Assembly: GCF_008807415.1 (NCBI RefSeq)
Contig: NZ_CP043626.1
Coordinates: forward strand, 2,728,001 to 2,792,000
Direction: 5' to 3'
DNA from: Pseudomonas denitrificans (nom. rej.)
GTDB taxonomy: Bacteria > Pseudomonadota > Gammaproteobacteria > Pseudomonadales > Pseudomonadaceae
Length of the DNA stretch: 64,000 bases
Of this stretch, positions 32,715-41,219 are shown in pieces. The notes below the pieces were generated by a model. The model saw nothing but the letters and a program-made list of their open reading frames with translations. It made no database searches and had not been told where the DNA came from. Numbering within the stretch: the first letter of the stretch is position 1; each line of letters begins with the position of its first letter. The translations under genes and the position numbers were made by a program.

Positions 32715-34643
32715 ATGAGCGAGACCATTCGCGTACCCGACATCGGCAACGGCCAGGGTGAAGTCATCGAACTGCTGGTCAAGGTCGGCGACCGCATCGA
32801 AGCCGACCAGAGCCTGCTGACGCTGGAGTCCGACAAGGCCAGCATGGAGATTCCCGCGCCGAAAGCGGGCGTGGTGAAGGCGATCAAGGTGAAGGTCGGC
32901 GACACCCTCAAGGAAGGCGATGAAATCCTCGAACTGGAAGCCGAAGGCGGCGCCGCCGAAGCCAAGGCCGAGGAACCGGCCCAACCTGCCGCCGAGGCCC
33001 CCCAGCCCGCCGCCGCGCCGGCGCCTCAACCTGCGCCTTCCGGCGGCGGCGTGGAAACCATCAAGGTGCCGGACATCGGCAATGGCCAGGGCGAGATCAT
33101 CGAACTGATGGTCAAGGTCGGTGACCGCATCGAGGCCGACCAGAGCCTGCTGACGCTGGAGTCCGACAAGGCCAGCATGGAGATTCCCGCGCCGAAAGCG
33201 GGCGTGGTGAAGGCGATCAAGGTGAAGATCGGCGACACCCTCAAGGAAGGCGACGACATCCTCGAACTGGAAACCGAGGGCGGCGCTGCTACGACCAGCA
33301 CGCCGGCCGCGGCGGCGCCCGCCTCTGCTCCGGCTCCGGCGAAGGAAGAAAAGCCAACGCCCGCTCCGACTACCAGTGGCGGCGTGGAGAGCATCCGCGT
33401 GCCCGATATCGGCAACGGCCAGGGCAACGTCATCGAACTGATGGTCAAGGTGGGTGACCGCATCGAGGCCGACCAGAGCCTGCTGACGCTGGAATCCGAC
33501 AAGGCCAGCATGGAGATTCCGGCGCCGAAAGCGGGCGTGGTGAAGGCGATCAAGGTGAAGATCGGCGACACCCTCAAGGAAGGCGACGAGATACTCGACC
33601 TGGAAGTGGCGGGCGCAGCGGCGGCTCCCGCAGCCGCCGCAGAAAAACCAGCCGCTGCGCCAGCGGCGAAAGCCGAGCCGCCCAAGGCGCCGGACGTCGC
33701 CCCGGTGGGCGCGCCCAGCCGCGACGGCACCAAGGTGCATGCGGGCCCCGCCGTGCGCATGGTCGCCCGCGAGTTCGGTGTCGAGCTGGCGCAAGTCACC
33801 GGCAGCGGGCCCAAGGGCCGCATCCTCAAGGAAGACGTGCAGGCGTTCGTGAAAGAGCAGCTGCAACGCAGCAAGTCCGGTGCGGCTGCAGGAGCAACCG
33901 GTGGCGCAGGCATCCCGCCGATCCCGGAGATCGACTTCAGCAAGTTCGGCGAAACCGAGGAAGTGGCGATGACCCGCCTGATGCAGGTCGGCGCCAGCAA
34001 CCTGCACCGCAGCTGGCTGAACGTGCCCCACGTGACGCAGTTCGAGTCCGCCGACATCACCGAGGCGGAGGCCTTCCGCATCGCGCAGAAGGCGGCGGCG
34101 GAAAAGGCCGGTACCAAGTTGACCATCCTGCCGATCCTGCTCAAGGCCTGCGCCCACCTGCTGCGCGAGCTGCCGGACTTCAACAGCTCGCTCGCCCCCA
34201 GTGGCAAGGCGTTGATCCGCAAGAAGTACGTGCACATCGGCTTTGCCGTGGACACGCCGGACGGCCTGCTGGTGCCGGTTATCCGCGACGTCGACCGGAA
34301 GGGGCTGCTGCAGCTTGCGCTGGAGGCCGCCGAGCTGGCGGAGAAAGCGCGGACGAAGAAGCTATCCGCCGACGCCATGCAGGGCGCCTGCTTCACCATC
34401 TCCAGCCTCGGGCACATCGGCGGTACCGGCTTCACCCCCATCGTCAACGCGCCGGAAGTGGCGATCCTCGGTGTGAGCAAGGCAGCCATCCAGCCGGTGT
34501 GGGACGGCAACGTCTTCCAGCCCCGGCTGATGCTGCCGCTGTCGCTGTCCTACGACCACCGGGTAATCAACGGGGCTGCGGCAGCGCGATTCACCCGGCG
34601 ACTGGGGGAAGTGCTGGGGGATATTCGAAGCTTGTTGCTGTAA
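32715..34643 (+). CDS. aceF: Pyruvate dehydrogenase E2, dihydrolipoyl acetyltransferase, three lipoyl domains
   Basis: The 642-residue E2 has three N-terminal lipoyl domains. The lipoylated Lys in LESDKASM are residues 41, 152 and 263, exactly 111 residues apart, separated by Ala/Pro-rich linkers. A peripheral-subunit-binding domain follows at about 340-378 (AVRMVAREFGVELAQV), and the catalytic acetyltransferase domain at about 410-642 ends with the active-site His615 in SYDHRVING. Many pseudomonads have two lipoyl domains in this enzyme, to my recollection, so three is notable. SD is GAGGAGAGG. Pairs with aceE; the E3 gene is not in the window. Confidence 0.97.
   Translation: MSETIRVPDIGNGQGEVIELLVKVGDRIEADQSLLTLESDKASMEIPAPKAGVVKAIKVKVGDTLKEGDEILELEAEGGAAEAKAEEPAQPAAEAPQPAAAPAPQPAPSGGGVETIKVPDIGNGQGEIIELMVKVGDRIEADQSLLTLESDKASMEIPAPKAGVVKAIKVKIGDTLKEGDDILELETEGGAATTSTPAAAAPASAPAPAKEEKPTPAPTTSGGVESIRVPDIGNGQGNVIELMVKVGDRIEADQSLLTLESDKASMEIPAPKAGVVKAIKVKIGDTLKEGDEILDLEVAGAAAAPAAAAEKPAAAPAAKAEPPKAPDVAPVGAPSRDGTKVHAGPAVRMVAREFGVELAQVTGSGPKGRILKEDVQAFVKEQLQRSKSGAAAGATGGAGIPPIPEIDFSKFGETEEVAMTRLMQVGASNLHRSWLNVPHVTQFESADITEAEAFRIAQKAAAEKAGTKLTILPILLKACAHLLRELPDFNSSLAPSGKALIRKKYVHIGFAVDTPDGLLVPVIRDVDRKGLLQLALEAAELAEKARTKKLSADAMQGACFTISSLGHIGGTGFTPIVNAPEVAILGVSKAAIQPVWDGNVFQPRLMLPLSLSYDHRVINGAAAARFTRRLGEVLGDIRSLLL
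32718..33611 (+). repeat. Three in-frame 333-bp repeats encoding lipoyl domains
   Basis: Lipoyl modules at about 32718-32945, 33051-33278 and 33384-33611 share long, nearly identical DNA, for example around CTGCTGACGCTGGA..TCCGACAAGGCC and ATTCC.GCGCCGAAAGCGGGC, while the linkers differ. The start-to-start distance is exactly 333 bp each time. Near-identity at synonymous sites suggests recent duplication or ongoing gene conversion. Confidence 0.85.
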
Positions 34644-34678
34644 GCGCATCCGGTGGGTATCACACCGGCCCTCAGATC

Positions 34679-34704
34679 GACCCGGCACGCTCTTGTGCCG
34701 GGTC
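34679..34704 (+). terminator. Hairpin after aceF
   Basis: Perfect 10-bp stem GACCCGGCAC / GTGCCGGGTC with a 6-nt loop, 35 bp after the aceF stop. Followed by TCTCCC rather than a T run, so an imperfect intrinsic terminator. Confidence 0.6.
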
Positions 34705-35099
34705 TCCCGCCCAGGATTGGCTGACCACTCCTTATTGTGTGCAGCCCGCCTACTGGGTGAAACAACCGATTGGCTATTCAGCCCGAGCCATCAGGGCGCA
34801 TATTTCTGCCTCCCTGCAACAACCCCCATTCACCCGTAAAAACACCCGCATCGAATTATCTCCTCCACAAGTAACCTTTCAATAGAAATCAAAGAAACTT
34901 CCCACGCTTCAAATTCTCAGCCCCACCAATAGTTCCATAAGCACACATCATCAGAAAATACCCACGGAACTTACCCAATCTCTCCAGTTGCCACTCCACT
35001 GTGTGATTTCGAAACTCCCATCAACCCCCCACATTCGAGCACCAGCTCTATTCCGCAACTCTCGAAAGACGCGGGTACTTTTGAAGGGGCAATTGATCA
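34705..35099. other. AT-richer spacer between aceF and the autotransporter
   Basis: About 400 bp with clearly lower GC than the rest of the window, especially 34860-35040, and no convincing gene. It may mark an acquired segment or simply a long promoter region of the autotransporter gene. Confidence 0.4.
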
Positions 35100-35128
35100 G
35101 TCGAAAAAGTCGCCACGACTTTTTCGAC
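35100..35128. promoter_or_regulatory. Perfect 13-bp hairpin 31 bp before the autotransporter start
   Basis: GTCGAAAAAGTCG, loop CCA, CGACTTTTTCGAC: 13 paired bases without mismatch and a 3-nt loop. It lies upstream of the SD (CGGAGAT at about 35150) and could be an operator, an attenuator (inner GTCG/CGAC stem followed by five T) or an mRNA-stability element. Confidence 0.65.
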
Positions 35129-35159
35129 AGGGGTATTTCTAAAAACAGCGGAGATAAAA

Positions 35160-38100
35160 ATGAAGAAGGCATTTGCGAGAAATAGAATTTCCCTGGCCAT
35201 ATCCCTGGCAGCCTTATTGCCCGGCTCATCTGTTCTCGCCCTGGAAACCAGGGACATTCAAACACCCCAAGGCGCGCCCATATTCAAGATCAACTTCTAC
35301 GATGTGGGAGATGGCGTGTTCATGTTCGACCCGGAGAAAAAGGACAACCGCTCCTCGATCTGGAACCTGAATTCGGACCAGAAGGCGAAGATCGAAGCGG
35401 GAGTGAAATACTGGGCAACGGTAATCAAGCCGAACGCCGGGCAGCTCCCCGCCACCATCAACGTTGGCACCTTCAATGAAGATAACGCAGCGGGCACCAG
35501 TTATCCCAACAGCGAGGATCAATCCCCAGCATCACCCAGTTACAGGCCGCGCTGACCGGTAAAAGCCGCAGTCCCGATCAGTACGGGGCCGACGGCTTCT
35601 TCCTGATAGGCAAGTTGAAGTTCGATACCCAGTCTTACCAGCCATCTCAATTGCCGCGCACCGGGGCTTTCGATCTGGCTGCCACCGCATCTCACGAACT
35701 GGCTCACGCTCTAGGCGTAATGACCTCGGTCGCCGACAAGGACGGTGAAAACTCCGACACCCCTACTTCGACAAGCAGCTCAGCCTCTGGGAAAGCCACC
35801 TGCGCGATGACAATGGCAACCCAGCCCGCCCGAACCAGGTCGTGCTCTGCACGGGCTGCGACAACGACTACGATCCGGACGGCTTCGATCTCCGCAAGGA
35901 CCAGGGCTACTTCACCGGGAAGAACGTCTCCGACGTCCTGGCCGGTGCCATGCCGGGCCTTCCGGTCCGCGCACGCTCCGCCGATGGCAGCGTCGATGAC
36001 GACTACATGAGCCACATCGAGCTGAAGAACGGCCTGATGAGCCACCAGAATTACCGCAACTACACCACCTTCATGGAGGCGGAACTGGCGGCGTTGCAGG
36101 ACCTGGGCTACCAGATCGACCGTCGCGACCTGTTCGGTTATTCGGTCTACGGCGATAACCAGACGATCTACAACCAGAATGGTTACTTCCAGCGCGACCC
36201 TTCCGGCACCCGCTATCTGGTGGGCAGTTACAGCCAGACCCTGCTCGGCCTGGGCCTGCACGTTTACGGCAGCTACAACCAGATCTTCCAGCAGGCCGAT
36301 CTTCTGACCCGCGGCGCCGGTGCGGCGGGTGTTCGCGTCGACGGCGAAGGCAACACGCTGGTGGTCGAACCGGGCACGCGCATCCATGCTGACGGCCAGA
36401 ACGGGGTAGGCGTCCTGTTCGCCTATGGCAAGAACCATGAGTTCGTCCAGCGCGGCGATATCGAGGCCCTGGGGGAAGGCGGTGTCGCCGCCAAGTTCAG
36501 CTTCGGCCAGAACCTGGTGGGCAGCCTCGGGGAAGGTTCGGAATATCGCGGCTCCTACTTCCAGTTCAAGGACAGCAGGGTGCTCCCCAATCCGTTGCCG
36601 GAGCTCATGGGCGCACTGGTCAACAACGTCGACATCAGCGGCCGCCTGGCGGGCAGGAGCGCCGCGATCCTCATCGAGAACTCGGCGCTGGTCAACCGGA
36701 TCAACATTCTCGCCGGCGCCCAGCTGGAGGGCGGCATTTACTCGAATTACAACACCTGGAACAACGTCGAGTGGCGCTACACAGAACTGAACTTCGGTCT
36801 GCTGAACGACGGCCAGGGCCATGCCCTGGACCAGGCCGACCCGAACTTCCGCATGACCTACAACGGTGACATCCAGGGCAGCAACAACCTGGTGCTGAAC
36901 CTGCGCGGCGGCCAGACCTCCCTCGGCGGCGAACAGGAGCTCTACGCCGTCAACGTGAGCGAAGGCGCAACCCTCTCCGGCAACAGCACCTACACGATCA
37001 ATGACAACGGTGCCTTCACCAACCGTGGCACCGTGGCGCCGGGCAACTCCTTCGGCACCCTGACGGTGGACGGCGATTACCAGCAGACCGACACCGGTCA
37101 ATTGCTGGCGGAGGTCAACGACAAGGGCCAGCACGACACCCTGAAGGTCAACGGCAACGCCAGCCTCGCTGGTCGCCTGAGCGTCGCGCCGCAGCGCGGC
37201 TGGTACTCGCCGCAATGGTCGATGAGCTCCCGCCAGTTGCTGACCGCCACCTCCACCAGCGGCGCCTTCGACCAGGTGGAAAGCCTGTCCCCATCGCCCA
37301 CCCTGTCCCTGCAGGCGACCCCGCAGAGCAACGGCGCCTACCTGCTGCGCTTCGAGCGCGCCAGCGACGCCTACAGCCAGTACGCCACCAGCCAGAACGG
37401 CCGCGCCGTCGGCGAGGCCCTGAGCCGGGACGTCCCCGCCAACGCCGACAGCGATACCCGGAAGCTCTACACCACCCTGGACTTCTCCAACCCCGACGGC
37501 AGCACCATCGCCAGGGCGCTGGAGCAGCTCTCCCCGTCCGCCTACAGCGCCATGATGGCCAGTTCGCTGCAGCGCGAGCAGCAAGTGGCCGACGCCATCA
37601 GCGCCCGCGAACCGGGCAAGCTGCGTGACGATGAGTGGCAGACCTTCATCCAGCCCTTCGGCGGCAATTCCCGGCAGAACAGCGATCACGATACCGTGGG
37701 CTACACCACCGACAGCTACGGCGTGATCTTCGGTGCGGAAACCGCCGCCTCCAGCGACGGCGCGCTGATCGTCGGCCTGCACGGTGCTGCCAGCAAGCAG
37801 AACGTCAGCCTGAAAGACCCGCAGCGTGGCAGTGGCGACACCTCGGCGCTGGAGCTGGGTGTTCACGCCCGTTACGCCGCAGACCCGATGGCAGGCAGCT
37901 ACCTGCTCGGCAGCGCCCGCGTCGGCTACGAGAGCGGTGAACTCAAGCGCAAGATCGACTTCGACGACTACTCCGCGCGCAACAAGGCCGACTGGACCGG
38001 CACCAGCGCGTCGCTGGTCGGCGGTGGCGGCTATCGCTTCCAGCTGAACGAGAACGTCAGCCTGGGTCCGATCGCCACCCTGACCTACACCAGCCTGTGG

Positions 38101-38490
38101 CGCGACGGCACCCACGAGAAAGGCGCCGATGGCTCGGCCCTGAAGTTGGAATCGCAGCAGTTCGACTCGCTGCGCTCCAGCGTCGGTCTGAACAGCGCGA
38201 TGAAATTCCCGCTCGAAGGCGGCCGCGCCATCAAGGCCGAGGGCCAGGTCACCTGGAACCACGAGTTGCTGAACACCGACCTGATCCAGGACGCGACCTT
38301 CGCCAGCTACCAGGGCTCCTCGTTCCGCAGCAAGAACACCGTCATGGACCGCGACTCCATGGGCGTGCGCGGCAACGTCCGCTACTCGCTCAGCGAGAAC
38401 GTCGACATCGGCGCCGGGGTTGCCAGTGATCTGTTCCGCACCGGCTACAACTCGGTGTCGGGCAACCTGTCGCTGGACTGGCGTTTCTGA
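35160..38490 (+). pseudogene. Autotransporter with N-terminal zinc-metalloprotease-like passenger, two frameshifts
   Basis: Reconstructed length is about 1110 residues. Signal peptide: residues 1-27, ending near SSVLA. A metalloprotease-like region follows: HELAHALG at about 179-186 (zinc motif H-E-x-x-H-x-x-G) and, after an insertion, MSHIELKNGLMSH near 285-297, resembling the distant third His and Met-turn arrangement of leishmanolysin-like metzincins. Next come beta-solenoid-like Gly/Asn-rich repeats (about 330-800) and a C-terminal autotransporter beta-barrel (about 826-1110, ending LSLDWRF with terminal Phe). The frame is lost by one base at C-run 35524-35527 and again at 35760-35763; adding one C to each run restores it. 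Probably a surface or secreted protease. Confidence 0.85.
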
Positions 38491-38498
38491 TCCACCCT

Positions 38499-38517
38499 CC
38501 CCGCGCCCTGCGCGGGG
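38499..38517 (+). terminator. First hairpin after the autotransporter
   Basis: CCCCGCGC, loop CCT, GCGCGGGG, 8 bp after the stop codon. No T run; it precedes a classical terminator at 38538 and may stabilise the mRNA end. Confidence 0.5.
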
Positions 38518-38537
38518 AACCATCTTCCTCGGTGCTT

Positions 38538-38561
38538 GCCGCCCTTCGGGGCGGCTTTTTT
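38538..38561 (+). terminator. Rho-independent terminator after the autotransporter
   Basis: GCCGCCC, TTCG tetraloop, GGGCGGC and six T (38556-38561). The last T is also the first base of the stop codon complement of the convergent blh gene. Confidence 0.9.
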
Positions 38562-39424
38562 CACAGGCGGTCCAGCGGAATTCGCAGGTAACGCACGCCG
38601 TTGGCTTCCGCCTCCGGCAGCTCGCCCGCACGCATGTTCACCTGGATCGACGGCCAGATCAGCGCCGGCGCATGCAGCCCTGCATCGCGCTGCTGGCGCA
38701 TGCTGACGAAGGCGTCCTCGCTAACCCCCTCATGCACGTGCACGTTGTCCTGGCGTTGCCGCGCCACGCTGGTTTCGAACTCATGGTGATCGCGATTGGC
38801 AGTCAGGTAGTCGTGGCACAGGAATAGCCGCGTCTGGTCCGGCAAGGCGAACAGTCGCTGGATCGAGCGGTACAACTGCCGTGCATCGCCGCCGGGAAAG
38901 TCGCACCGGGCAGTGCCGTAGTCGGGCATGAACAGGGTGTCACCCACGAACGCCGCATCGCCAACCAGGTAGGTCATGCAGGCCGGCGTGTGGCCAGGCG
39001 TGTGCAGTGCCTGGGCCTGCAGTTCGCCGATGCTGAAGCACTCGCCATCTTCGAACAGATGGTCGAACTGGCTGCCGTCGCAGGGGAAATCTTCATCCAG
39101 GTTGAACAGGCCGGCGAAGGTGCGCTGAACCTGGGCGATGCTCGATCCGATGGCCAGCCGGCCGCCCAGTTCGCCCTTGAGCCAGGCGGCGGCGGACAGG
39201 TGATCGGCATGCAGATGGGTTTCCAGCAGCCACTCCACCGTCAGCGCCTGCTCGCGAACGTACTCGAGTATCTGGCGGGCGCCGGCGTTGCCAACGCGGC
39301 CGGCGGCGGCATCGTAGTCCAGTACCGGGTCGATGATGGCGCAGCGCCCGGTGCTGTGATCCGCCACCACATAGCTGTAGGTGGATGTGGCGGGATCGAA
39401 GAAGTGCTGGATGGTAGCGCTCAT
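38561..39424 (-). CDS. blh: Beta-lactamase-like hydrolase, persulfide dioxygenase type
   Basis: The 287-residue protein is a metallo-beta-lactamase-fold enzyme with THLHADHLSAA (H-x-H-x-D-H near residue 70), the second-shell HTPGHTPACMTYL and metal-bridging Asp in FVGDTLFMPDYGTARCDFPGG; the last segment is typical of ETHE1/Blh persulfide dioxygenases. These oxidise glutathione persulfide to sulfite and relieve sulfide stress. Starts MSATIQHFFDPATSTYSYVV; the ATG overlaps the preceding pmpB stop. Last gene of the bigR-pmpA-pmpB-blh operon. Confidence 0.92.
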   Translation of the reverse strand: MSATIQHFFDPATSTYSYVVADHSTGRCAIIDPVLDYDAAAGRVGNAGARQILEYVREQALTVEWLLETHLHADHLSAAAWLKGELGGRLAIGSSIAQVQRTFAGLFNLDEDFPCDGSQFDHLFEDGECFSIGELQAQALHTPGHTPACMTYLVGDAAFVGDTLFMPDYGTARCDFPGGDARQLYRSIQRLFALPDQTRLFLCHDYLTANRDHHEFETSVARQRQDNVHVHEGVSEDAFVSMRQQRDAGLHAPALIWPSIQVNMRAGELPEAEANGVRYLRIPLDRL

Positions 39425-39845
39425 GTGGGTCTTCTCCTGGTCTCGATTTTCCATTCGTAGCCCGCCATCCCCATCAGCATGGCGATGCAGAACAGCGCTC
39501 CCTGCCAGTAGCCGGCAGCGAAGGTCACCAGAGCCGGCCCGGACAGATGCCGGCAATGCCCCAGCCAACGCCGAACAGCAGGCTGCCGCCGATCAGTCGG
39601 CCATCCAGTTCACGGCGCTGCGGCAGCTGCATCAGGCCGCCCAGCAGCGAACGATGCTGCCGCCGCGCCCAAGTGAAAAACGGTAGACCAACCGCGATGG
39701 CGGCGAACATCACCAGCGCCAGCGACGGGTCCCACGCCCCGGCGAGATCGAGGAACCCCAGCACCTTGGCCGGGTTGGCCATGCCGGCCAACAGCAGGCC
39801 GAAACCGAACAGCAGGCCGGCCAGCAAAGCGACGATGCGGCTCAT
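39421..39845 (-). pseudogene. pmpB: YeeE/YedE half-size membrane protein, frameshifted
   Basis: Starts MSRIVALLAGLLFGFGLLL, with several membrane helices and the sulfur-transport motif GVGWGIAGICPGP. The frame ends early (PGRLW stop) because one base is missing from the GG at 39536-39537. With GGG there it continues as PALVTFAAGYWQGALFC to a stop that overlaps the blh ATG, giving about 141 residues. Homologues form two-part sulfur (thiosulfate or sulfide-related) channels with the neighbouring half. Both 4-bp overlaps with neighbours are kept by the restored frame, strong support that the real gene is intact. Confidence 0.88.
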
Positions 39846-40276
39846 GCTCCACTCCCCAGCAGATGACGCACGACAAACACGGTGGCAAAGCCGGTGCCCA
39901 TGAAGCACAGCGTCGCCACCAGCGAGCGACCGGAGAGCCGCGACAAACCGCAGACGCCATGCCCACTGGTGCAGCCGGAACCAAACCGGCTGCCGACACC
40001 GACCAGCAGGCCCGCCACCACCAGCGTCATCCAGCCGGCCTCGAAGCGAATCTCCGGCAGCGGGCGCAGCGCCAGCCACAACAGCGGCGCAGCCAGTATT
40101 CCGAGCAGGAAGAACAGCCCTTCGCCCTTCCAGCCGGCGCTCTTGAACAACCCGCCGAGCAGGCCGCTCATGCCGGCGACACGGCCATCGAGCGCGGCAT
40201 ACAGCCCGGCCGAAAGACCGATCAGCGCGCCGCCGGCCAGGGCGCTCCACGGCGTGAAATGAGCCCAGTCGATCAT
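39842..40276 (-). CDS. pmpA: YeeE/YedE half-size membrane protein
   Basis: This 144-residue membrane protein has four hydrophobic segments and the conserved GSRFGSGCTSGHGVCGLSRL motif, with Cys residues in the C-T-S-G-H-G-V-C-G signature of YeeE/YedE sulfur transporters. Starts MIDWAHFTPWSALAGGALIG. Overlaps the bigR stop by 4 bp and the pmpB start by 4 bp. Together with pmpB it makes up one full-length YeeE-like unit split in two, as in known bigR operons. Confidence 0.92.
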   Translation of the reverse strand: MIDWAHFTPWSALAGGALIGLSAGLYAALDGRVAGMSGLLGGLFKSAGWKGEGLFFLLGILAAPLLWLALRPLPEIRFEAGWMTLVVAGLLVGVGSRFGSGCTSGHGVCGLSRLSGRSLVATLCFMGTGFATVFVVRHLLGSGA

Positions 40277-40602
40277 CTCGCCTGCTCCGCGCAGAACAGC
40301 CGGTACAAGGTCTCGATCACCGCCAGTGCCTGCTGGCTGGCAATGCGGTAGTAGACCTGCTTGCCATCGCGGCGGGTCTCCACCAGCTCCTCGCGGCGCA
40401 GCACGGCCAGTTGCTGCGACAGGGTAGGCTGGGTGATGCCGGTACAGGCTTCCAGCTCGCCGACGTTCAGCTCGCCCTGGGCCAACTGGCAGAGCAGCAT
40501 CAGGCGGTCGGTGTTGGCCAGCGCCTTGAGCAGCTGGCAGGCGGATTCAGCGGATTGGTGCAGGCGCAGGGCGTCGGCGGGTTCGAGCGTGGTGGCGGTC
40601 AT
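40273..40602 (-). CDS. bigR: BigR/SqrR-type ArsR-family persulfide sensor
   Basis: The 109-residue ArsR-type repressor has the winged HTH with CTGITQPTLSQQLAVLRRE as recognition region. Cys38 (in LMLLCQLAQ) and Cys104 (in YRLFCAEQ) are 66 residues apart, the same spacing as the redox Cys pair of BigR and SqrR, which form a disulfide or tetrasulfide upon persulfide exposure and release DNA. Two other Cys (22, 53) are present. It heads a four-gene unit in which every junction is a 4-bp overlap. A 24-bp perfect palindrome sits 20 bp upstream of its start. Confidence 0.93.
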   Translation of the reverse strand: MTATTLEPADALRLHQSAESACQLLKALANTDRLMLLCQLAQGELNVGELEACTGITQPTLSQQLAVLRREELVETRRDGKQVYYRIASQQALAVIETLYRLFCAEQAR

Positions 40603-40621
40603 GGGAACGATCTACCAATAT

Positions 40622-40645
40622 ACAATCTATATTTTTATAGATTGT
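40622..40645. promoter_or_regulatory. BigR operator candidate
   Basis: ACAATCTATA, spacer TTTT, TATAGATTGT: a perfect 10-bp inverted repeat in an AT-rich island inside GC-rich DNA, 20 bp upstream of the bigR ATG. ArsR-family repressors bind such 10-4-10 repeats overlapping the promoter; autorepression of the whole operon is expected. Confidence 0.8.
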
Positions 40646-40676
40646 TTTCCGTGCCCTGACCAGCCCTCCCCCTTCA

Positions 40677-41126
40677 TCAGATCAGCGGTTTCTCGTACCG
40701 CCAGGCATCGGCGCCGTCTTCGTAGAAATTGGCGATCCGGCCGAAGCGGCGATAGCCACGCCGCTCATAGAGGCCAATGGCGACGCAGTTATCGACGCGC
40801 ACCTCGAGCCGCAACGCCCTGCAACCGTGCCGCGCGGCACTACGCTCCGCCTGTTCCAGCAATCCGCTGCCCAGTCCCCTGCCGCGAGCCTGCTGCGAGG
40901 TCGCCAGCGAATACAGGCGCGCCACCTTCGTGCCCCGGCGAAACAGCTGCAAGGCGTAACCGAGCAACTCGTTGCCCTCCTGCGCCACGATCAGCTCGGC
41001 ACTCGGTGCGGCGATCATCTGGCGAAAGCTGCGCGCACTCAGACGGTCCTCGTGAAAAGTGCCTTCCTCCAACGCCACAAGAGCCGCTAAATCGGCACGG
41101 GCGGCAAGGCGATATAACAGCGGCAT
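40677..41126 (-). CDS. GNAT acetyltransferase (RimI-like)
   Basis: The 149-residue protein has the GNAT core: acceptor side ELIVAQEGNELLGYALQL, then ARLYSLATSQQARGRGLGSG with the acetyl-CoA pyrophosphate loop Q-x-x-G-R-G-x-G around residue 80, and LEVRVDNCVAIGLYERRGY, the motif B typical of RimI-type N-acetyltransferases. Divergent from the ATP-grasp ligase at 41220 with 93 bp between. GNAT enzymes next to RLAN-type ATP-grasp ligases have been predicted from comparative genomics to act jointly on amino acids or peptides. Confidence 0.9.
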   Translation of the reverse strand: MPLLYRLAARADLAALVALEEGTFHEDRLSARSFRQMIAAPSAELIVAQEGNELLGYALQLFRRGTKVARLYSLATSQQARGRGLGSGLLEQAERSAARHGCRALRLEVRVDNCVAIGLYERRGYRRFGRIANFYEDGADAWRYEKPLI

Positions 41127-41219
41127 GGGTTCTCCGTAAAACTTTCGTCATGAACCGGGACATTTCGGGAAGTTGTTGCTTAATAGACACACGGCAACTT
41201 CCAGACAGGTCCGTGAACA

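Noticed and set aside
35524..35763. Phase variation of the autotransporter by C-run slippage
   Set aside because: The runs are only four C long, too short for contingency slippage, and the same loss pattern affects housekeeping genes such as tusA.
35704..38631. 975-codon antisense frame opposite the autotransporter
   Set aside because: Sense strand has clear domains and signal peptide; the antisense product is Val/Ala/Gly-rich without motif.
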